The notes under the pieces are model-generated. The model was not told the origin of the DNA. It saw only the letters and a list, made by a program, of their open reading frames with translations, and made no database searches. Both the position numbers and the translations under genes were made by a program. From NCBI RefSeq assembly GCF_013391405.1, contig NZ_JACBFD010000040.1:1-64000 (forward strand): a stretch of DNA of 64,000 bases, given 5' to 3'. Shown in pieces: positions 9,422 through 19,134 of the stretch (positions are counted from its first letter, which is position 1; the number at the start of each line of letters is the position of its first letter). This DNA comes from Staphylococcus sp. GSSP0090 (GTDB lineage Bacteria; Bacillota; Bacilli; Staphylococcales; Staphylococcaceae).

Positions 9422-9692
9422 ATAGATAAAACGTATCACACTTGAAAACATCCATCGGTTATAAAGCAGAAATATGCAATTTTGATGTCGAAAGATCATT
9501 TTAATCTTTACATGTTATAATTGTCTGTAAATTGGATAATATCTAGGTTCTGTATTCATTTTTGTTGAAAAGTCTAAAGAATGATGATGGCTTAAGCGTC
9601 ATTTTGATTTCAGTCCTATAACGTGATTGAATTATTCAAATTTCAACGTATACTGAATGGTAATAATTAAACATATGCAAAGGAGTGAATAC

Positions 9693-10568
9693 ATGGACAT
9701 TAAACATATGAAATATTTTGTTGAAGTCGTTGACCAAAAAGGTATGACGAATGCTTCAAAACATTTATTTATTGCTCAACCGACAATCAGTAAAGCGATT
9801 AAAGATTTAGAACAAGAATTAGCTATGCCATTGTTTGATCGTAGTAAACGACAACTTGTCTTAACAGATGCGGGTTCGATCTTTTATAAAAAATGTAAGG
9901 AAATCTTAACGCTATATAATGACGTGCCGAAAGAAATCAATAGCTTGTTGGGATTAGAAACAGGGCATATCAGTATAGGTTTATCTGCAGTAATGAATAT
10001 GAACAAATTCATTCATATTTTAGGTGAATTTCATCAAAAATATCCTAATGTTACCTATAGTCTCGTCGAAAATGGTGGGAAAATGATAGAAACACAATTA
10101 ATTAATGATGAAATTGATATAGGGATTACAACATTGCCAGTTGATCAGTCCATCTTTCATTCAGTGACATTATATCAAGAAGATTTAAAATTAGTTTTAA
10201 ATAAAGAACATCATTTAGCAAATGAGTCGCATGTGGACATGCGTATGTTGAAAGATGAAGATTTTATACTATTTAATGAAGATTTTTATTTGAACGATAA
10301 AATTATTGAGGTCGCAAAAAATGCTGGATTCATTCCTAACATGATTTCTAAAATTTCGCAGTGGAATTTTATTGAAAATTTATTGAACGCTCATTTAGGT
10401 GTCAGTATATTGCCTGAAAATATTGTTCATTTATTAGATAGTAGTTTTATTAATAAAACATTAGAAGATCCTGGTATGCGATGGGAATTAGGTGTAATCT
10501 GGAAAAAAGATAAATACCTAAGTCACGCGACGAAACAATGGATTGATTTTATGAAAGAAAGATTATAA
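9693..10568 (+). CDS. cidR: LysR-type regulator of the cid operon
   Basis: A 291-residue LysR family activator. The N-terminal winged helix-turn-helix is clear (MDIKHMKYFVEVVDQKGMTN, then ASKHLFIAQPTISKAIKDLE), followed by a LysR substrate-binding domain from about residue 90. In S. aureus CidR activates cidABC and alsSD in response to acetate from excess glucose. The gene stands directly upstream of cidA in the same direction, as in S. aureus. The start at ATG 9693 has AAAGGAG eight bases ahead; the frame is open to 9657 without a site. A strong terminator separates it from cidA, so cidA needs its own promoter, the likely CidR target. Confidence 0.93.
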   Translation: MDIKHMKYFVEVVDQKGMTNASKHLFIAQPTISKAIKDLEQELAMPLFDRSKRQLVLTDAGSIFYKKCKEILTLYNDVPKEINSLLGLETGHISIGLSAVMNMNKFIHILGEFHQKYPNVTYSLVENGGKMIETQLINDEIDIGITTLPVDQSIFHSVTLYQEDLKLVLNKEHHLANESHVDMRMLKDEDFILFNEDFYLNDKIIEVAKNAGFIPNMISKISQWNFIENLLNAHLGVSILPENIVHLLDSSFINKTLEDPGMRWELGVIWKKDKYLSHATKQWIDFMKERL

Positions 10569-10590
10569 AGATAATACCGTATACACATAA

Positions 10591-10645
10591 TAAAAGCTAA
10601 GCAGACATCTCACTTTGTAATAGATGTCTGCTTAGCTTTTATTTA
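10591..10645 (+). terminator. Terminator between cidR and cidA
   Basis: A 20-bp near-perfect stem, TAAAAGCTAAGCAGACATCT / AGATGTCTGCTTAGCTTTTA, with an 11-base loop and a short T-rich tail. It shares the ATAGATGTCT core with three other hairpins in the window. Confidence 0.85.
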
Positions 10646-10820
10646 TAGTTTGTTTGAACATCATTAGATGTAGAAGAGTCATTATTAAAAATTATCAATC
10701 AAACCGCTTTCATTCATAAACGTAATAGGTTATATAAAAAATCAATATTTTTATTATAAGCATAATCGTCCTATACTAGAAATTGTAATCAGGAAAGCAA
10801 GTAGAAAATGCAATTAAGGG

Positions 10821-11216
10821 ATGATGCTATTGCAACTTTTAAAAAAGATAATGACAATATTAATTCAAGCATTAGTAATTATGGGAATTACTTATTTAGG
10901 TAGTATGATTCAACGATATCTGCATATACCAATTGCAGGCAGTATCGTAGGGTTATTCTTATTTTTCCTATTATTACAAATAAAAGTAATACCAGCAAAA
11001 TGGGTAAGTGAAGGGTCCAATTTTTTCCTAACAACCATGGTATTTTTCTTTGTACCTTCAGTTGTAGGTATTATGGATGTTGTACCAATGATTAATTTGA
11101 ATTTTATTTTATTCTTCTCAATGATTTTATTAGGTACATGTTGTGTTGCTTTAATTTCAGGGTTTATAGCTGAAAAAATGGTTAAAAACAAGCGATACGG
11201 GAATGGAGTTAATTAG
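10821..11216 (+). CDS. cidA: Holin-like protein CidA
   Basis: A 131-residue membrane protein of the CidA/LrgA family with four hydrophobic segments. The conserved stretch [15 protein letters not shown] and the later [16 protein letters not shown] match S. aureus CidA, which has the same length. CidA is described as holin-like, promoting lysis and murein hydrolase activity, and as part of a pyruvate/carbon overflow export system with CidB. Start choice is unsure: AAGGG lies directly before the tandem ATGs at 10821 and 10824, and a TTG at 10830 has the better 10-base spacing. The stop TAG is joined directly to the cidB ATG, so the two are translationally coupled. Confidence 0.93.
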   Translation: MMLLQLLKKIMTILIQALVIMGITYLGSMIQRYLHIPIAGSIVGLFLFFLLLQIKVIPAKWVSEGSNFFLTTMVFFFVPSVVGIMDVVPMINLNFILFFSMILLGTCCVALISGFIAEKMVKNKRYGNGVN

Positions 11217-11903
11217 ATGTTGATTTTAGAAGCGATTATAATGGTTATTTTGACAATAGCAATGTATATCGGTGCAAAAAAGCTACAACAAAAAATCCAA
11301 ACACCATTTTTGAACCCAGCACTTATAGCTTCTATTGGTATCATTATTGTATTACTATTATTTAGAGTAGATTACAAAACTTACATGCTTGGTGGTAAAT
11401 GGATTAATTATTTATTGAATTGTACGGTGGTATGCTTAGCTTTTCCACTTTATCAAAACCGTCATAAAATTTTGCAATATGCCCGTATCATTTTCAGCAG
11501 TGTGTTCATGGCGGTCATGTTAAACTTTATGTTTGTATATTGCATATTGAAATTATTTGGCTATTCAAAAGAAACCATCGTCACAATGTTGCCAAGATCA
11601 ATGACTGCAGCAGTTGGTATGGAAGTGTCACATCAATTAGGCGGCATTGATACAATTACTGTTATGTTTATTATAACGACAGGCTTGATTGGTAGTATAC
11701 TAGGCGCTTATTTATTAAGAGTCGGAAGATTTCAAACTTCAATTGCAAAAGGGATGACATATGGTAATGCATCACATGCATTTGGTACTGCGCAAGCACT
11801 CGATATTGATTCAGAAACTGGTGCTTTTAGTTCTATAGGTATGATTTTAACAGCAGTACTAAGTTCAATCATTTTACCAATACTCATCTTATTTTTATAC
11901 TAA
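11217..11903 (+). CDS. cidB: CidB/LrgB family membrane protein
   Basis: A 228-residue polytopic membrane protein, the usual LrgB/CidB length. The family signature is near the middle: [20 protein letters not shown], followed by a second block, [20 protein letters not shown]. It works with CidA in control of cell death, lysis and overflow metabolite transport. Its ATG abuts the cidA stop codon. A 209-base gap then separates it from cidC; I saw no clear terminator there, so cidABC may be one transcript. Confidence 0.94.
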   Translation: MLILEAIIMVILTIAMYIGAKKLQQKIQTPFLNPALIASIGIIIVLLLFRVDYKTYMLGGKWINYLLNCTVVCLAFPLYQNRHKILQYARIIFSSVFMAVMLNFMFVYCILKLFGYSKETIVTMLPRSMTAAVGMEVSHQLGGIDTITVMFIITTGLIGSILGAYLLRVGRFQTSIAKGMTYGNASHAFGTAQALDIDSETGAFSSIGMILTAVLSSIILPILILFLY

Positions 11904-12112
11904 TATAGGTAGTGGGCTACAATAAATAGGTAGCATAAAAAGCAATCATTTGGTGGTAGTTAGATTTAGGATATACTTTTATAAATATTTTAAAACGACA
12001 GTATGATTTGAAAAGATACGAGCAATTTTCAGTTGACTACCCCACAACTATTAGAATTTAGCTTTAAGCAAAAAATTATGTTTGATTTGAAAAATGAAGG
12101 GAGTTTTTAATA

Positions 12113-13855
12113 ATGGGCAAGATTAAAGCGAATGAAGCATTAGTAAAAGCATTACAAGCATGGGATATTGATCATATTTATGGTATTCCAGGTGACTCAA
12201 TAGATGCAGTTGTTGATAGTTTAAGAACGGAAAGAGATAATATTGAGTTTGTACATGTGCGCCATGAAGAAGTAGGTAGTTTAGCTGCTGCAAGTTATAC
12301 TAAATTAACTGGTAAAATTGGTGTCGCACTTAGTATTGGTGGTCCAGGTGTTGTACATTTACTTAATGGTATGTATGACGCAAAAATGGATAACGTACCG
12401 CAACTGATTTTAGCAGGACAAACAGATAGTACTGCATTAGGTACAAAAGCTTTCCAAGAAACGGATATTAGTCATATGGTGGATGACGTAGCCGTATATA
12501 AACATCAAATTTCTGAAAATGATAAAGATATCTTTGGTATCGTGAATGAAGCGATACGCACAGCTTATGAGAAAAAAGGTGTGGCTGTATTAATTCTTCC
12601 AAACAATTTATTAAATAATAAAGTAAAAGATACTACAAGCAAAGGTGTAGATACTGCACCTCCAGCAAGAGTTGCACCAAAACCACGTAGTATTAAAAAA
12701 GCAACTAAATTAATCAATAAAAGTAAACGTCCAGTGATGTTACTTGGTACAGGTGCGAAACATGCGAAAGATGAAGTACGTGAGTTCATTGAAGCATTTA
12801 AAATTCCAACAATCATTACGTTACCTGCAAAAGGTATTCTAGCAGACGATCATCCTTATAACTTAGGTAATTTAGGTAAGATTGGTACCAAAGTATCTTA
12901 TCAAACGATTCAAGATGCAGACTTACTCATTATGGTAGGTACGAACTATCCTTATGTAGATTATTTACCTAAGAAAAACATTAAGGCAATCCAAGTTGAT
13001 ACAAACCCTGAAAATATTGGACACCGTTTCGACGTAAATGCTGGCATCATTGGAGATAGTAAACTCGCATTACAACAACTAACAGATGCAGCAAAACATG
13101 TTAAAAACCGTGATTTCTTAAATAAAACACTTGAAAGAAAAGCAACTTGGGATTCATGGATGGCAAAAGATATGGCAGACAGCAGTTCTCCTATACGTCC
13201 TGAACGTTTAATGGATGCCATTAACCAAGTTAGAACAGATGATGCCATCTTCTCTATTGATGTAGGTACTTCAACAGTATGGTCTACACGTTATTTAAAC
13301 CTAACTGTAAATAACAAATTTATCGTTTCTAGTTGGTTAGGTACAATGGGCTGTGCACTACCAGGTGCCATTGCAGCAAAACGTGCTTACCCAAATCGCC
13401 AAGTTGTCGGTATTGCTGGTGACGGCGCTTTCGAAATGGTAATGCAAGATTTTGCAACTGCGGTTCAATATGATTTACCAATGACAATTTTTGTATTAAA
13501 CAACCAAGAATTATCATTCATTAAATATGAACAACAAGCTGCAGGCGAATTAGAATATGCAATTAATTTCACTGACATAGATTTAGCACAATTTGCCGAA
13601 AGTTGCGGTGGTGTAGGTTACACATTGAAAGATCCAAATAGAATTGATGAAGTAGTGGAAGAAGCGATGTCTCAAGATAAACCAACCATCGTAAATGTTT
13701 ATGTTGATCCAAATGCTGCACCATTACCAGGTAAAATTGTTAAAGATGAAGCGATTAATTATGGTAAATGGGCATATAGATCTATTACAGAAGATAAAAA
13801 ATTAGATTTAGATGAAATCCCTCCTATGTCAACAGCCGTTAAACGTTTCTTCTAA
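12113..13855 (+). CDS. cidC: Pyruvate oxidase (pyruvate:menaquinone oxidoreductase)
   Basis: Thiamine-diphosphate and FAD enzyme that oxidatively decarboxylates pyruvate to acetate and passes electrons to menaquinone. The 580-residue protein has the three-domain TPP enzyme layout: the N-terminal PYR domain with IYGIPGDSIDAVVDSL and the catalytic Glu in VRHEEVGSLAAASY, a central FAD domain from about 190, and the C-terminal PP domain with GDGAFEMVMQDFATAVQ (the GDG...N thiamine motif). GAAGGGAG lies about 11 bases before the ATG. With cidA and cidB upstream it forms the cid operon; in S. aureus acetate made by CidC promotes stationary-phase death. Confidence 0.95.
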   Translation: MGKIKANEALVKALQAWDIDHIYGIPGDSIDAVVDSLRTERDNIEFVHVRHEEVGSLAAASYTKLTGKIGVALSIGGPGVVHLLNGMYDAKMDNVPQLILAGQTDSTALGTKAFQETDISHMVDDVAVYKHQISENDKDIFGIVNEAIRTAYEKKGVAVLILPNNLLNNKVKDTTSKGVDTAPPARVAPKPRSIKKATKLINKSKRPVMLLGTGAKHAKDEVREFIEAFKIPTIITLPAKGILADDHPYNLGNLGKIGTKVSYQTIQDADLLIMVGTNYPYVDYLPKKNIKAIQVDTNPENIGHRFDVNAGIIGDSKLALQQLTDAAKHVKNRDFLNKTLERKATWDSWMAKDMADSSSPIRPERLMDAINQVRTDDAIFSIDVGTSTVWSTRYLNLTVNNKFIVSSWLGTMGCALPGAIAAKRAYPNRQVVGIAGDGAFEMVMQDFATAVQYDLPMTIFVLNNQELSFIKYEQQAAGELEYAINFTDIDLAQFAESCGGVGYTLKDPNRIDEVVEEAMSQDKPTIVNVYVDPNAAPLPGKIVKDEAINYGKWAYRSITEDKKLDLDEIPPMSTAVKRFF

Positions 13856-13904
13856 ATTTAAGAATGAGCATATATTTATTAATATAAAATAATGATGTAA
13901 GGTG

Positions 13905-13950
13905 GATAACTAGGTATTCAATAGCTGAATCATCTAGTTATTGCCTTTTT
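13905..13950 (+). terminator. Terminator of cidC
   Basis: ATAACTAG and CTAGTTAT form the outer stem with an inner ATTCA/TGAAT pairing, then TGCCTTTTTAT. Confidence 0.7.
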
Positions 13951-13962
13951 ATATGAATAATC

Positions 13963-14010
13963 AAAAATGGATTTAAGAAGTGGAAAGTGCTTCTTAAATC
14001 CATTTTTTTT
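13963..14010. terminator. Second, symmetrical terminator after cidC
   Basis: AAAAATGGATTTAAGAAG pairs with CTTCTTAAATCCATTTTT around a 9-base loop and ends in eight T. The stem is flanked by A and T runs, so it could work in both directions, though no minus-strand gene ends here. Confidence 0.85.
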
Positions 14011-14125
14011 GCTATATTCCTTTTCTAAATATAATTTTATTAAAACTTGTTGTGGTTTACATATTTTATTTTTTTATGTAAATATAGTTATGATAGTAAA
14101 ATTATGTTCAGAGGTGTGACTACAT

Positions 14126-14362
14126 ATGAGAGGAAATGTTAAATGGAAAGGCTATGAAATCGTATTTGGTATCATATCAGTGATATTTCTAATTTTAGCA
14201 AGCATCAATTTAATTGGGATAACTCATTTTAGTCAAAGTATAGAATCTATGTTCTACGCGCTATTTTTAAGTTCAATGTTTATAGTGTATGTGAGAAAAT
14301 CATGCTTGATATCACTTTTATTTTTAATTGCTGCCATTTTATACTTTATGAGTATTTTCTGA
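14126..14362 (+). CDS. Small hypothetical membrane protein
   Basis: A 78-residue product with a basic N-terminus (MRGNVKWKGYE) and three hydrophobic stretches, roughly residues 11-32, 42-56 and 60-77. AGAGGTG lies about nine bases before the ATG, which argues for real translation. Upstream DNA has a plausible promoter-like AT-rich stretch following the cidC terminators. I do not recognise a family, and the neighbours do not suggest a function. Confidence 0.6.
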   Translation: MRGNVKWKGYEIVFGIISVIFLILASINLIGITHFSQSIESMFYALFLSSMFIVYVRKSCLISLLFLIAAILYFMSIF

Positions 14363-14367
14363 AAAAT
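14353..14367. promoter_or_regulatory. CodY-like box before the YfcC-type transporter
   Basis: TATTTTCTGAAAAAT differs from the CodY motif AATTTTCWGAAAATT at two positions. It overlaps the stop of the small gene and lies about 230 bases before the transporter start, so its relevance is uncertain. Confidence 0.3.
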
Positions 14368-14592
14368 AATAGTACCTATGTCATAATTTGATGAAACAGC
14401 TATATTTATCATCGTTGATTACGCTTTTATTCACTTAAGTATTGATTAAAATGAAGAATATGGAATAATAGAGTAAGCGCAATATTCTGATAATTATATA
14501 TGTAAATAACATCATATAACAATGAAACTTATTCAAATTTTAAATAAATGAACATGTTATCGTGTGCTTATAGTTGGGAGAGAAGTTTAAAT

Positions 14593-15987
14593 ATGAGAAA
14601 ACATCGTTTTTGGCATATGCGTATAAAAACACCACATACATATGCACTATTACTCATAATCATCATTATTTCTAGCATATTAACCTATTTAATTCCTGCT
14701 GGAGAATATGAAAGGGAGAAAAAAGCAGGTCAAACAATTGTCGTGCCTGGATCTTATGAAGAAGTGCAACAACATGGTGTTGCGTTTTTTGATATTTTTC
14801 GTGCAATTCCAGAAGGTTTGATGAGTGGTGGAGAAATCGTATTTTATATCTTTTTAGTAGGTGGTGCATTTGGCATTGTTCACAAAACTGGCGCTTTTGA
14901 AAATGGTGTGAATAAGGCGATGCAATCGTTAGGAAGATATAAAATACTTATGATTCCATTAACAATGACTATTTTTTCGGTATTAGGTTTTTCGATTGGT
15001 TTAGCCGAAGAAACGATTATTTTTGTACCCATTGGGATTATCATTGCACGTACTTTAGGCTATGATGCACTCACCGGTGCTGCGATGGTTATATTAGGTG
15101 CAGCGAGTGGTTTTATAGGAGGTATGTTAAATCCATTTACTGTGGGTGTTGCTCAAACTGTAGCAGAATTACCTATGTTTTCCGGTTGGGGACTACGTTC
15201 TATCATTTATATATTTATCTTAATTGCTGCCATCACAACGGTGATGTTATATGGGTACAAAGTTAAACAAGATAAGTCGAAAAGCTATGTTTATGAATTA
15301 GAGCTGTCTGAAGGACAAGTTGATACGACTATGGAGATATCTCGTTTTACAAAGCGACAGGCAATGGGATTAGGTTTAATCGTTTTAGCCATTATCTTAA
15401 ATGTTTATGGTATTTTTTCTTATGGTTGGTCATTCAATGAAATGAGTGCGAATTTTATATTGGCAGGCTTACTCGCTGGATTTATTGGCGGACTCGGCTT
15501 AAATGGTACATTTGATGCGATGATTGATGGTATGAAAGATATTTTGTTTGGCGCAATGATTGTAGGTTTTGCTAAAGGCATTATTGTAATATTAGAAAAT
15601 GGTCAAGTCATAGACAGTATTGTCTATGGTATGACGACGTTATTAAATGGTGTTCCGTCAGCATTAGTTATTATTGCAATGTTTATATTACAATTTATGC
15701 TAAATTTCTTTATTCCATCTGGGTCAGGACAAGCATTAACGACGATGCCCCTTATGGTACCTATATCAGATTTATTAGATATTAATCGTCAAATTACAGT
15801 GCTAGCATTCCAGTATGGTGATGCTATTAGTAATGTGTTATTCCCTACATCTGCCATTTTAATGGGAGCTTTAGCAGTAGGTAAGATCACTTATACACAA
15901 TGGTTGAAGTTTGCTTGGAAGATTATTTTAACCTGGGTACTTATCTGTTGTATTGGTATGTCGATTGCATTAATTGTAGGTTACTAA
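14593..15987 (+). CDS. YfcC/ArcD-type anion or amino-acid membrane transporter
   Basis: A 464-residue membrane protein of the YfcC group within the C4-dicarboxylate/arginine-ornithine carrier superfamily, with about twelve hydrophobic segments. Visible family features are YLIPAGEYERE after the first helix, FFDIFRAIPEGLMSGGEIVF, GFSIGLAEETIIFVPIG, and the late FFIPSGSGQALTTMPLMVP. Members include basic amino acid antiporters and putative short-chain carboxylate carriers, so the substrate is open. The frame runs back to 14548, but GGGAGAGA before the ATG at 14593 marks the start. It is followed by the ptsG promoter. Confidence 0.82.
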   Translation: MRKHRFWHMRIKTPHTYALLLIIIIISSILTYLIPAGEYEREKKAGQTIVVPGSYEEVQQHGVAFFDIFRAIPEGLMSGGEIVFYIFLVGGAFGIVHKTGAFENGVNKAMQSLGRYKILMIPLTMTIFSVLGFSIGLAEETIIFVPIGIIIARTLGYDALTGAAMVILGAASGFIGGMLNPFTVGVAQTVAELPMFSGWGLRSIIYIFILIAAITTVMLYGYKVKQDKSKSYVYELELSEGQVDTTMEISRFTKRQAMGLGLIVLAIILNVYGIFSYGWSFNEMSANFILAGLLAGFIGGLGLNGTFDAMIDGMKDILFGAMIVGFAKGIIVILENGQVIDSIVYGMTTLLNGVPSALVIIAMFILQFMLNFFIPSGSGQALTTMPLMVPISDLLDINRQITVLAFQYGDAISNVLFPTSAILMGALAVGKITYTQWLKFAWKIILTWVLICCIGMSIALIVGY

Positions 15988-16045
15988 GCGTAAGGAGATT
16001 TTATGCTGAATTTTAAAAAAGAGAAAATAAATGTTAAATTTGATA

Positions 16046-16074
16046 TTGTATCTTTAATGAAAGCGTTATATAAT
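16046..16074 (+). promoter_or_regulatory. Sigma-A promoter of ptsG
   Basis: TTGTAT (16046-16051), a 17-base spacer and TATAAT (16069-16074). Transcription would start near 16081, giving a leader of about 145 bases that holds the antiterminator and terminator. Confidence 0.75.
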
Positions 16075-16096
16075 ATAAAAAAATAATCGTCAAATT

Positions 16097-16127
16097 GCGT
16101 GTTACTGGTTAGGCAGGCATGAGCAAA
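16097..16127 (+). promoter_or_regulatory. GlcT-type ribonucleic antiterminator (RAT)
   Basis: The stretch from GCGTGTTACTGGTTAGGC into AGGCATGAGCAAA strongly resembles, as I remember it, the RAT of Bacillus subtilis ptsG and Staphylococcus carnosus glcA. It overlaps the left arm of the terminator at 16114-16170, as expected: GlcT bound here would stop the terminator forming and let ptsG be read when glucose is present. The glcT gene is not in the window. Confidence 0.8.
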
Positions 16128-16170
16128 CACAATGACTATCTGAGATAGTCTGTTTGTTCATGCCTTTTTT
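16114..16170 (+). terminator. Leader terminator of ptsG, GlcT-controlled
   Basis: CAGGCATGAGCAAACA pairs with TGTTTGTTCATGCCT and is followed by TTTTTT. A small nested hairpin, GACTATC/GATAGTC, sits in the loop (16134-16150). It lies inside the 5' leader, 56 bases before the ptsG start. Confidence 0.85.
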
Positions 16171-16225
16171 GTGTGCTTTTTGATGGTTTTGATGAAAATT
16201 CAAATTTTTGAAGGGATGTTTTTAT

Positions 16226-18262
16226 ATGTTTAAAAAGCTATTTGGACAGCTTCAGCGTATTGGTAAAGCTTTAATGTTACCCGTCGCTATTTTACCTGCT
16301 GCCGGTTTATTATTAGCAATTGGTACAGCAATTCAAGGTGAAGAACTCCAACATTATCTGCCATTTATTCAAAATAGTGGTGTGCAAAGTGTTGCTGAAA
16401 TGATGGCGGGTGCCGGAAGTAGTATTTTTGATAATTTACCTATGATTTTTGCTTTGGGTGTCGCGATTGGTTTAGCTGGTGGAGATGGTGTTGCAGCGAT
16501 TGCAGCATTTGTCGGCTACGTTATTATGAACAAAACGATGGGCGCTTTTTTACATGTTACACCAGATAATGTCAATGATGCGGCAAGTGGATATGCAAGT
16601 GTGTTAGGTATCCCAACACTGCAAACAGGCGTATTTGGCGGTATTATTATTGGTGCACTTGCAGCGTGGTGTTATAACAAATTCTATAATATATCATTAC
16701 CGTCTTACTTAGGTTTCTTTGCGGGTAAACGATTTGTGCCTATCATGATGGCAACAACTTCATTTATACTCGCATTTCCAATGGCATTAATATGGCCGAG
16801 TATTCAAACAGGTTTGAATGCTTTTAGTGAAGGTTTATTAGATTCAAATACAGGTGTCGCAGTGTTCTTATTCGGATTTATTAAACGATTATTGATACCG
16901 TTTGGATTACATCATATCTTCCACGCACCATTCTGGTTTGAATTTGGAGCTTGGAAAAATGCAGCCGGGGAAATTATTCATGGGGATCAACGAATCTTTA
17001 TTGAACAAATCAAAGAAGGTAGCAAATTAACTGCCGGTAAATTTATGCAAGGTGAATTCCCTGTTATGATGTTTGGTCTTCCTGCAGCAGCCTTAGCGAT
17101 TTATCATACGGCAAAGCCTGAAAATAAAAAAGTCGTAGCTGGTTTAATGGGATCGGCAGCTTTAACTTCTTTCTTAACAGGTATTACAGAGCCGTTAGAA
17201 TTTTCATTCTTATTTGTAGCGCCAGTATTATTCTTTGTGCATGCAATATTGGATGGTTTATCATTCTTAATTTTATATTTATTAAATGTGCATTTAGGCT
17301 ATACTTTCTCTGGAGGATTTATAGACTACGTCCTACTAGGTGTCTTACCTAACAAGACACAATGGTGGTTAGTGATTCCTGTAGGTATTGTGTATGCATT
17401 CATTTATTACTTTGTTTTCCGATTCTTAATTTTAAAATTCAAATATAAAACACCAGGACGCGAAGATAAACAAGCAGAATTTACGCATTCGTCAGCAAGT
17501 GAACTTCCATTCAATGTATTAAAAGCAATGGGTGGAGAAGAAAATATTAAACATTTAGATGCGTGTATTACAAGATTGCGTGTCGAAGTGAAAGAGAAAG
17601 ACAAAGTTGATGTGGCAGGGTTAAAAGCATTAGGTGCATCCGGTGTGCTTGAAGTAGGTAACAATATGCAAGCTATTTTTGGCCCTAAATCAGATCAAAT
17701 TAAACATGATATGTCGTTAATTATGAAAGGTGAAATTACAAATCCTCAAGAGACGACAGTTACAGAAGAAGATAGTGAAGAAGTTGTTCATATTGAACGT
17801 GCGTCTGAAATAAATGTCTATGCACCAGGTAAGGGTGAGCTTATACCATTATCTGAAGTACCAGACCAAGTCTTTGCACAAAAAATGATGGGTGATGGTG
17901 TTGGCTTTATTCCAACAGACGGTAAAATTGTTGCACCATTCGATGGTACAGTGAAAACTATTTTCCCTACAAAGCATGCCATTGGACTAGAATCAGATCA
18001 AGGTCTTGAGTTATTGATACACATTGGTATAGATACAGTTAAGTTAAATGGTGAAGGTTTTGAAAGTTTTGTGGAAACAGATGATAAAATCAGTAAAGGG
18101 CAAGTGTTGATGCAAGTTGATTTAGATTATATTGCAGCCAATGCGCCAAGTACTGTAACGCCATTAGTGATTACTAATTTAGAGGATAGACAACTTTCAA
18201 TAGAAGATGTCAAAACGGTATCATCAGAACAATTAATCATGAAAGTGATAGATGAACAATAG
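16226..18262 (+). CDS. ptsG: Glucose-specific PTS transporter, EIICBA
   Basis: Takes up glucose and phosphorylates it to glucose 6-phosphate. The 678-residue protein has the fused order IIC-IIB-IIA: about ten membrane segments to residue 410, with [17 protein letters not shown] and [12 protein letters not shown]; a IIB domain with phosphorylated Cys in [12 protein letters not shown] (about 447); and a IIA domain with His in [19 protein letters not shown] (about 598). Length matches S. aureus PtsG (681). AAGGGATG precedes the ATG at 16226; the frame is open to 16208. Expression should depend on the GlcT antiterminator in its leader. A relative with other sugar specificity is possible, but the leader and sequence both favour glucose. 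Confidence 0.94.
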   Translation: MFKKLFGQLQRIGKALMLPVAILPAAGLLLAIGTAIQGEELQHYLPFIQNSGVQSVAEMMAGAGSSIFDNLPMIFALGVAIGLAGGDGVAAIAAFVGYVIMNKTMGAFLHVTPDNVNDAASGYASVLGIPTLQTGVFGGIIIGALAAWCYNKFYNISLPSYLGFFAGKRFVPIMMATTSFILAFPMALIWPSIQTGLNAFSEGLLDSNTGVAVFLFGFIKRLLIPFGLHHIFHAPFWFEFGAWKNAAGEIIHGDQRIFIEQIKEGSKLTAGKFMQGEFPVMMFGLPAAALAIYHTAKPENKKVVAGLMGSAALTSFLTGITEPLEFSFLFVAPVLFFVHAILDGLSFLILYLLNVHLGYTFSGGFIDYVLLGVLPNKTQWWLVIPVGIVYAFIYYFVFRFLILKFKYKTPGREDKQAEFTHSSASELPFNVLKAMGGEENIKHLDACITRLRVEVKEKDKVDVAGLKALGASGVLEVGNNMQAIFGPKSDQIKHDMSLIMKGEITNPQETTVTEEDSEEVVHIERASEINVYAPGKGELIPLSEVPDQVFAQKMMGDGVGFIPTDGKIVAPFDGTVKTIFPTKHAIGLESDQGLELLIHIGIDTVKLNGEGFESFVETDDKISKGQVLMQVDLDYIAANAPSTVTPLVITNLEDRQLSIEDVKTVSSEQLIMKVIDEQ

Positions 18263-18306
18263 TTAATATAACTTAAGATAAAACACTTGAGTTCACCAAA
18301 CGTGTA

Positions 18307-18355
18307 TAGGAGGAAGTTTGAAGTCTTATATAGATTTCGGATTTCTTCCTATTTA
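18307..18355 (+). terminator. Terminator of ptsG
   Basis: TAGGAGGAAGTTTGAAGTC and GATTTCGGATTTCTTCCTA form a long imperfect stem, then TTTAATTTTG. Confidence 0.7.
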
Positions 18356-18374
18356 ATTTTGTCTAAAGTATTGA

Positions 18375-18389
18375 AATATTCTGAAAATA
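18375..18389. promoter_or_regulatory. CodY-like box upstream of a GNAT gene
   Basis: AATATTCTGAAAATA matches AATTTTCWGAAAATT at 13 of 15 positions and lies 45 bases before the GNAT start codon, a suitable place for repression. CodY is the known branched-chain amino acid and GTP sensor of staphylococci. Confidence 0.4.
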
Positions 18390-18433
18390 TAAATATCATG
18401 AGAGATAACAAATAAATGATCGCAGGTGAATGT

Positions 18434-18979
18434 ATGAATTATAGACCAGCACTGAATGTCATGCCAAAAGTGTCGCTAATCCCACCAGAGTTGAACATGG
18501 CGGAAACATTATATGATTTAATTAAAAATAACTTTTCACATTTATCTCCATTTTTAGATTTTATCAAAGAAGATGTCACAATAGAAGATGAAAAAGCCTA
18601 TTTGAAAATGATGATACAACAGCATGCAGAGAATAAGGCTAGGTTATTTATGATTTATTATGAAGACACAATGATTGGTACCATAGATTTACATCATATT
18701 GATCAAGCGAATTATAAGGCAGAGATTGGCTATTGGATTGCAGAAGGATACGCCGGGAAGCAGATTATTACAAAATGTGTTAAACAATTATGTTATTATG
18801 CTTTCGAAACGTTAGCGCTAAATAAATTAACCATTATAGCTGATGTCAATAATATAGCGAGTAATAAAGTAGCTGAAAAAGCAGGGTTTACATTTGTTGC
18901 AACAGATTATGAAGATGTGTTTAATGGTACACACTTTAGAGATATGAATCGTTATGTATTGCTGAAAAGGAACTTTTAA
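18434..18979 (+). CDS. GNAT N-acetyltransferase, RimJ/RimL type
   Basis: A 181-residue acetyl-CoA-dependent acetyltransferase. The fold is seen in IGTIDLHHIDQANYKAEIGY followed by WIAEGYAGKQIITKCVKQLC, where the acetyl-CoA loop should lie (GYAGKQI takes the place of the usual Q/RxxGxG/A), and in the late NIASNKVAEKAGF that closes RimL-type domains. RimJ/RimL relatives acetylate ribosomal protein N-termini, but many act on small molecules, and the substrate here is unknown. AGGTGA before the ATG at 18434 sets the start; the upstream ATG at 18416 has no site. Single gene between ptsG and the PLP enzyme. Confidence 0.8.
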   Translation: MNYRPALNVMPKVSLIPPELNMAETLYDLIKNNFSHLSPFLDFIKEDVTIEDEKAYLKMMIQQHAENKARLFMIYYEDTMIGTIDLHHIDQANYKAEIGYWIAEGYAGKQIITKCVKQLCYYAFETLALNKLTIIADVNNIASNKVAEKAGFTFVATDYEDVFNGTHFRDMNRYVLLKRNF

Positions 18980-19134
18980 ACAAATGTGCCAGTGGCTTTT
19001 TAAAAATGCTTCATAGTCGTTAAAGATAATTGCTTAAGGGAACTATATTACTGAACCGTAACTAAAAAAGATAAAAAGTATTTCCCAGAAAATAAGTTGC
19101 GAGTGAATATACATTTATATAAGGAGACTAACAG

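Noticed and set aside
16059-16072. A cre-like TGAAAGCGTTATAT in the ptsG promoter
   Set aside because: Both conserved terminal bases (CA) are missing, and the overlap with the -10 box makes an accidental match likely.
16003-16086. A 27-codon reading frame with AAGGAG five bases before its ATG, after the YfcC-type gene
   Set aside because: The ptsG promoter (-35 at 16046, -10 at 16069) lies inside it, it ends in a poly-Lys run with no motif, and no other evidence supports translation. More likely chance or a decayed remnant.
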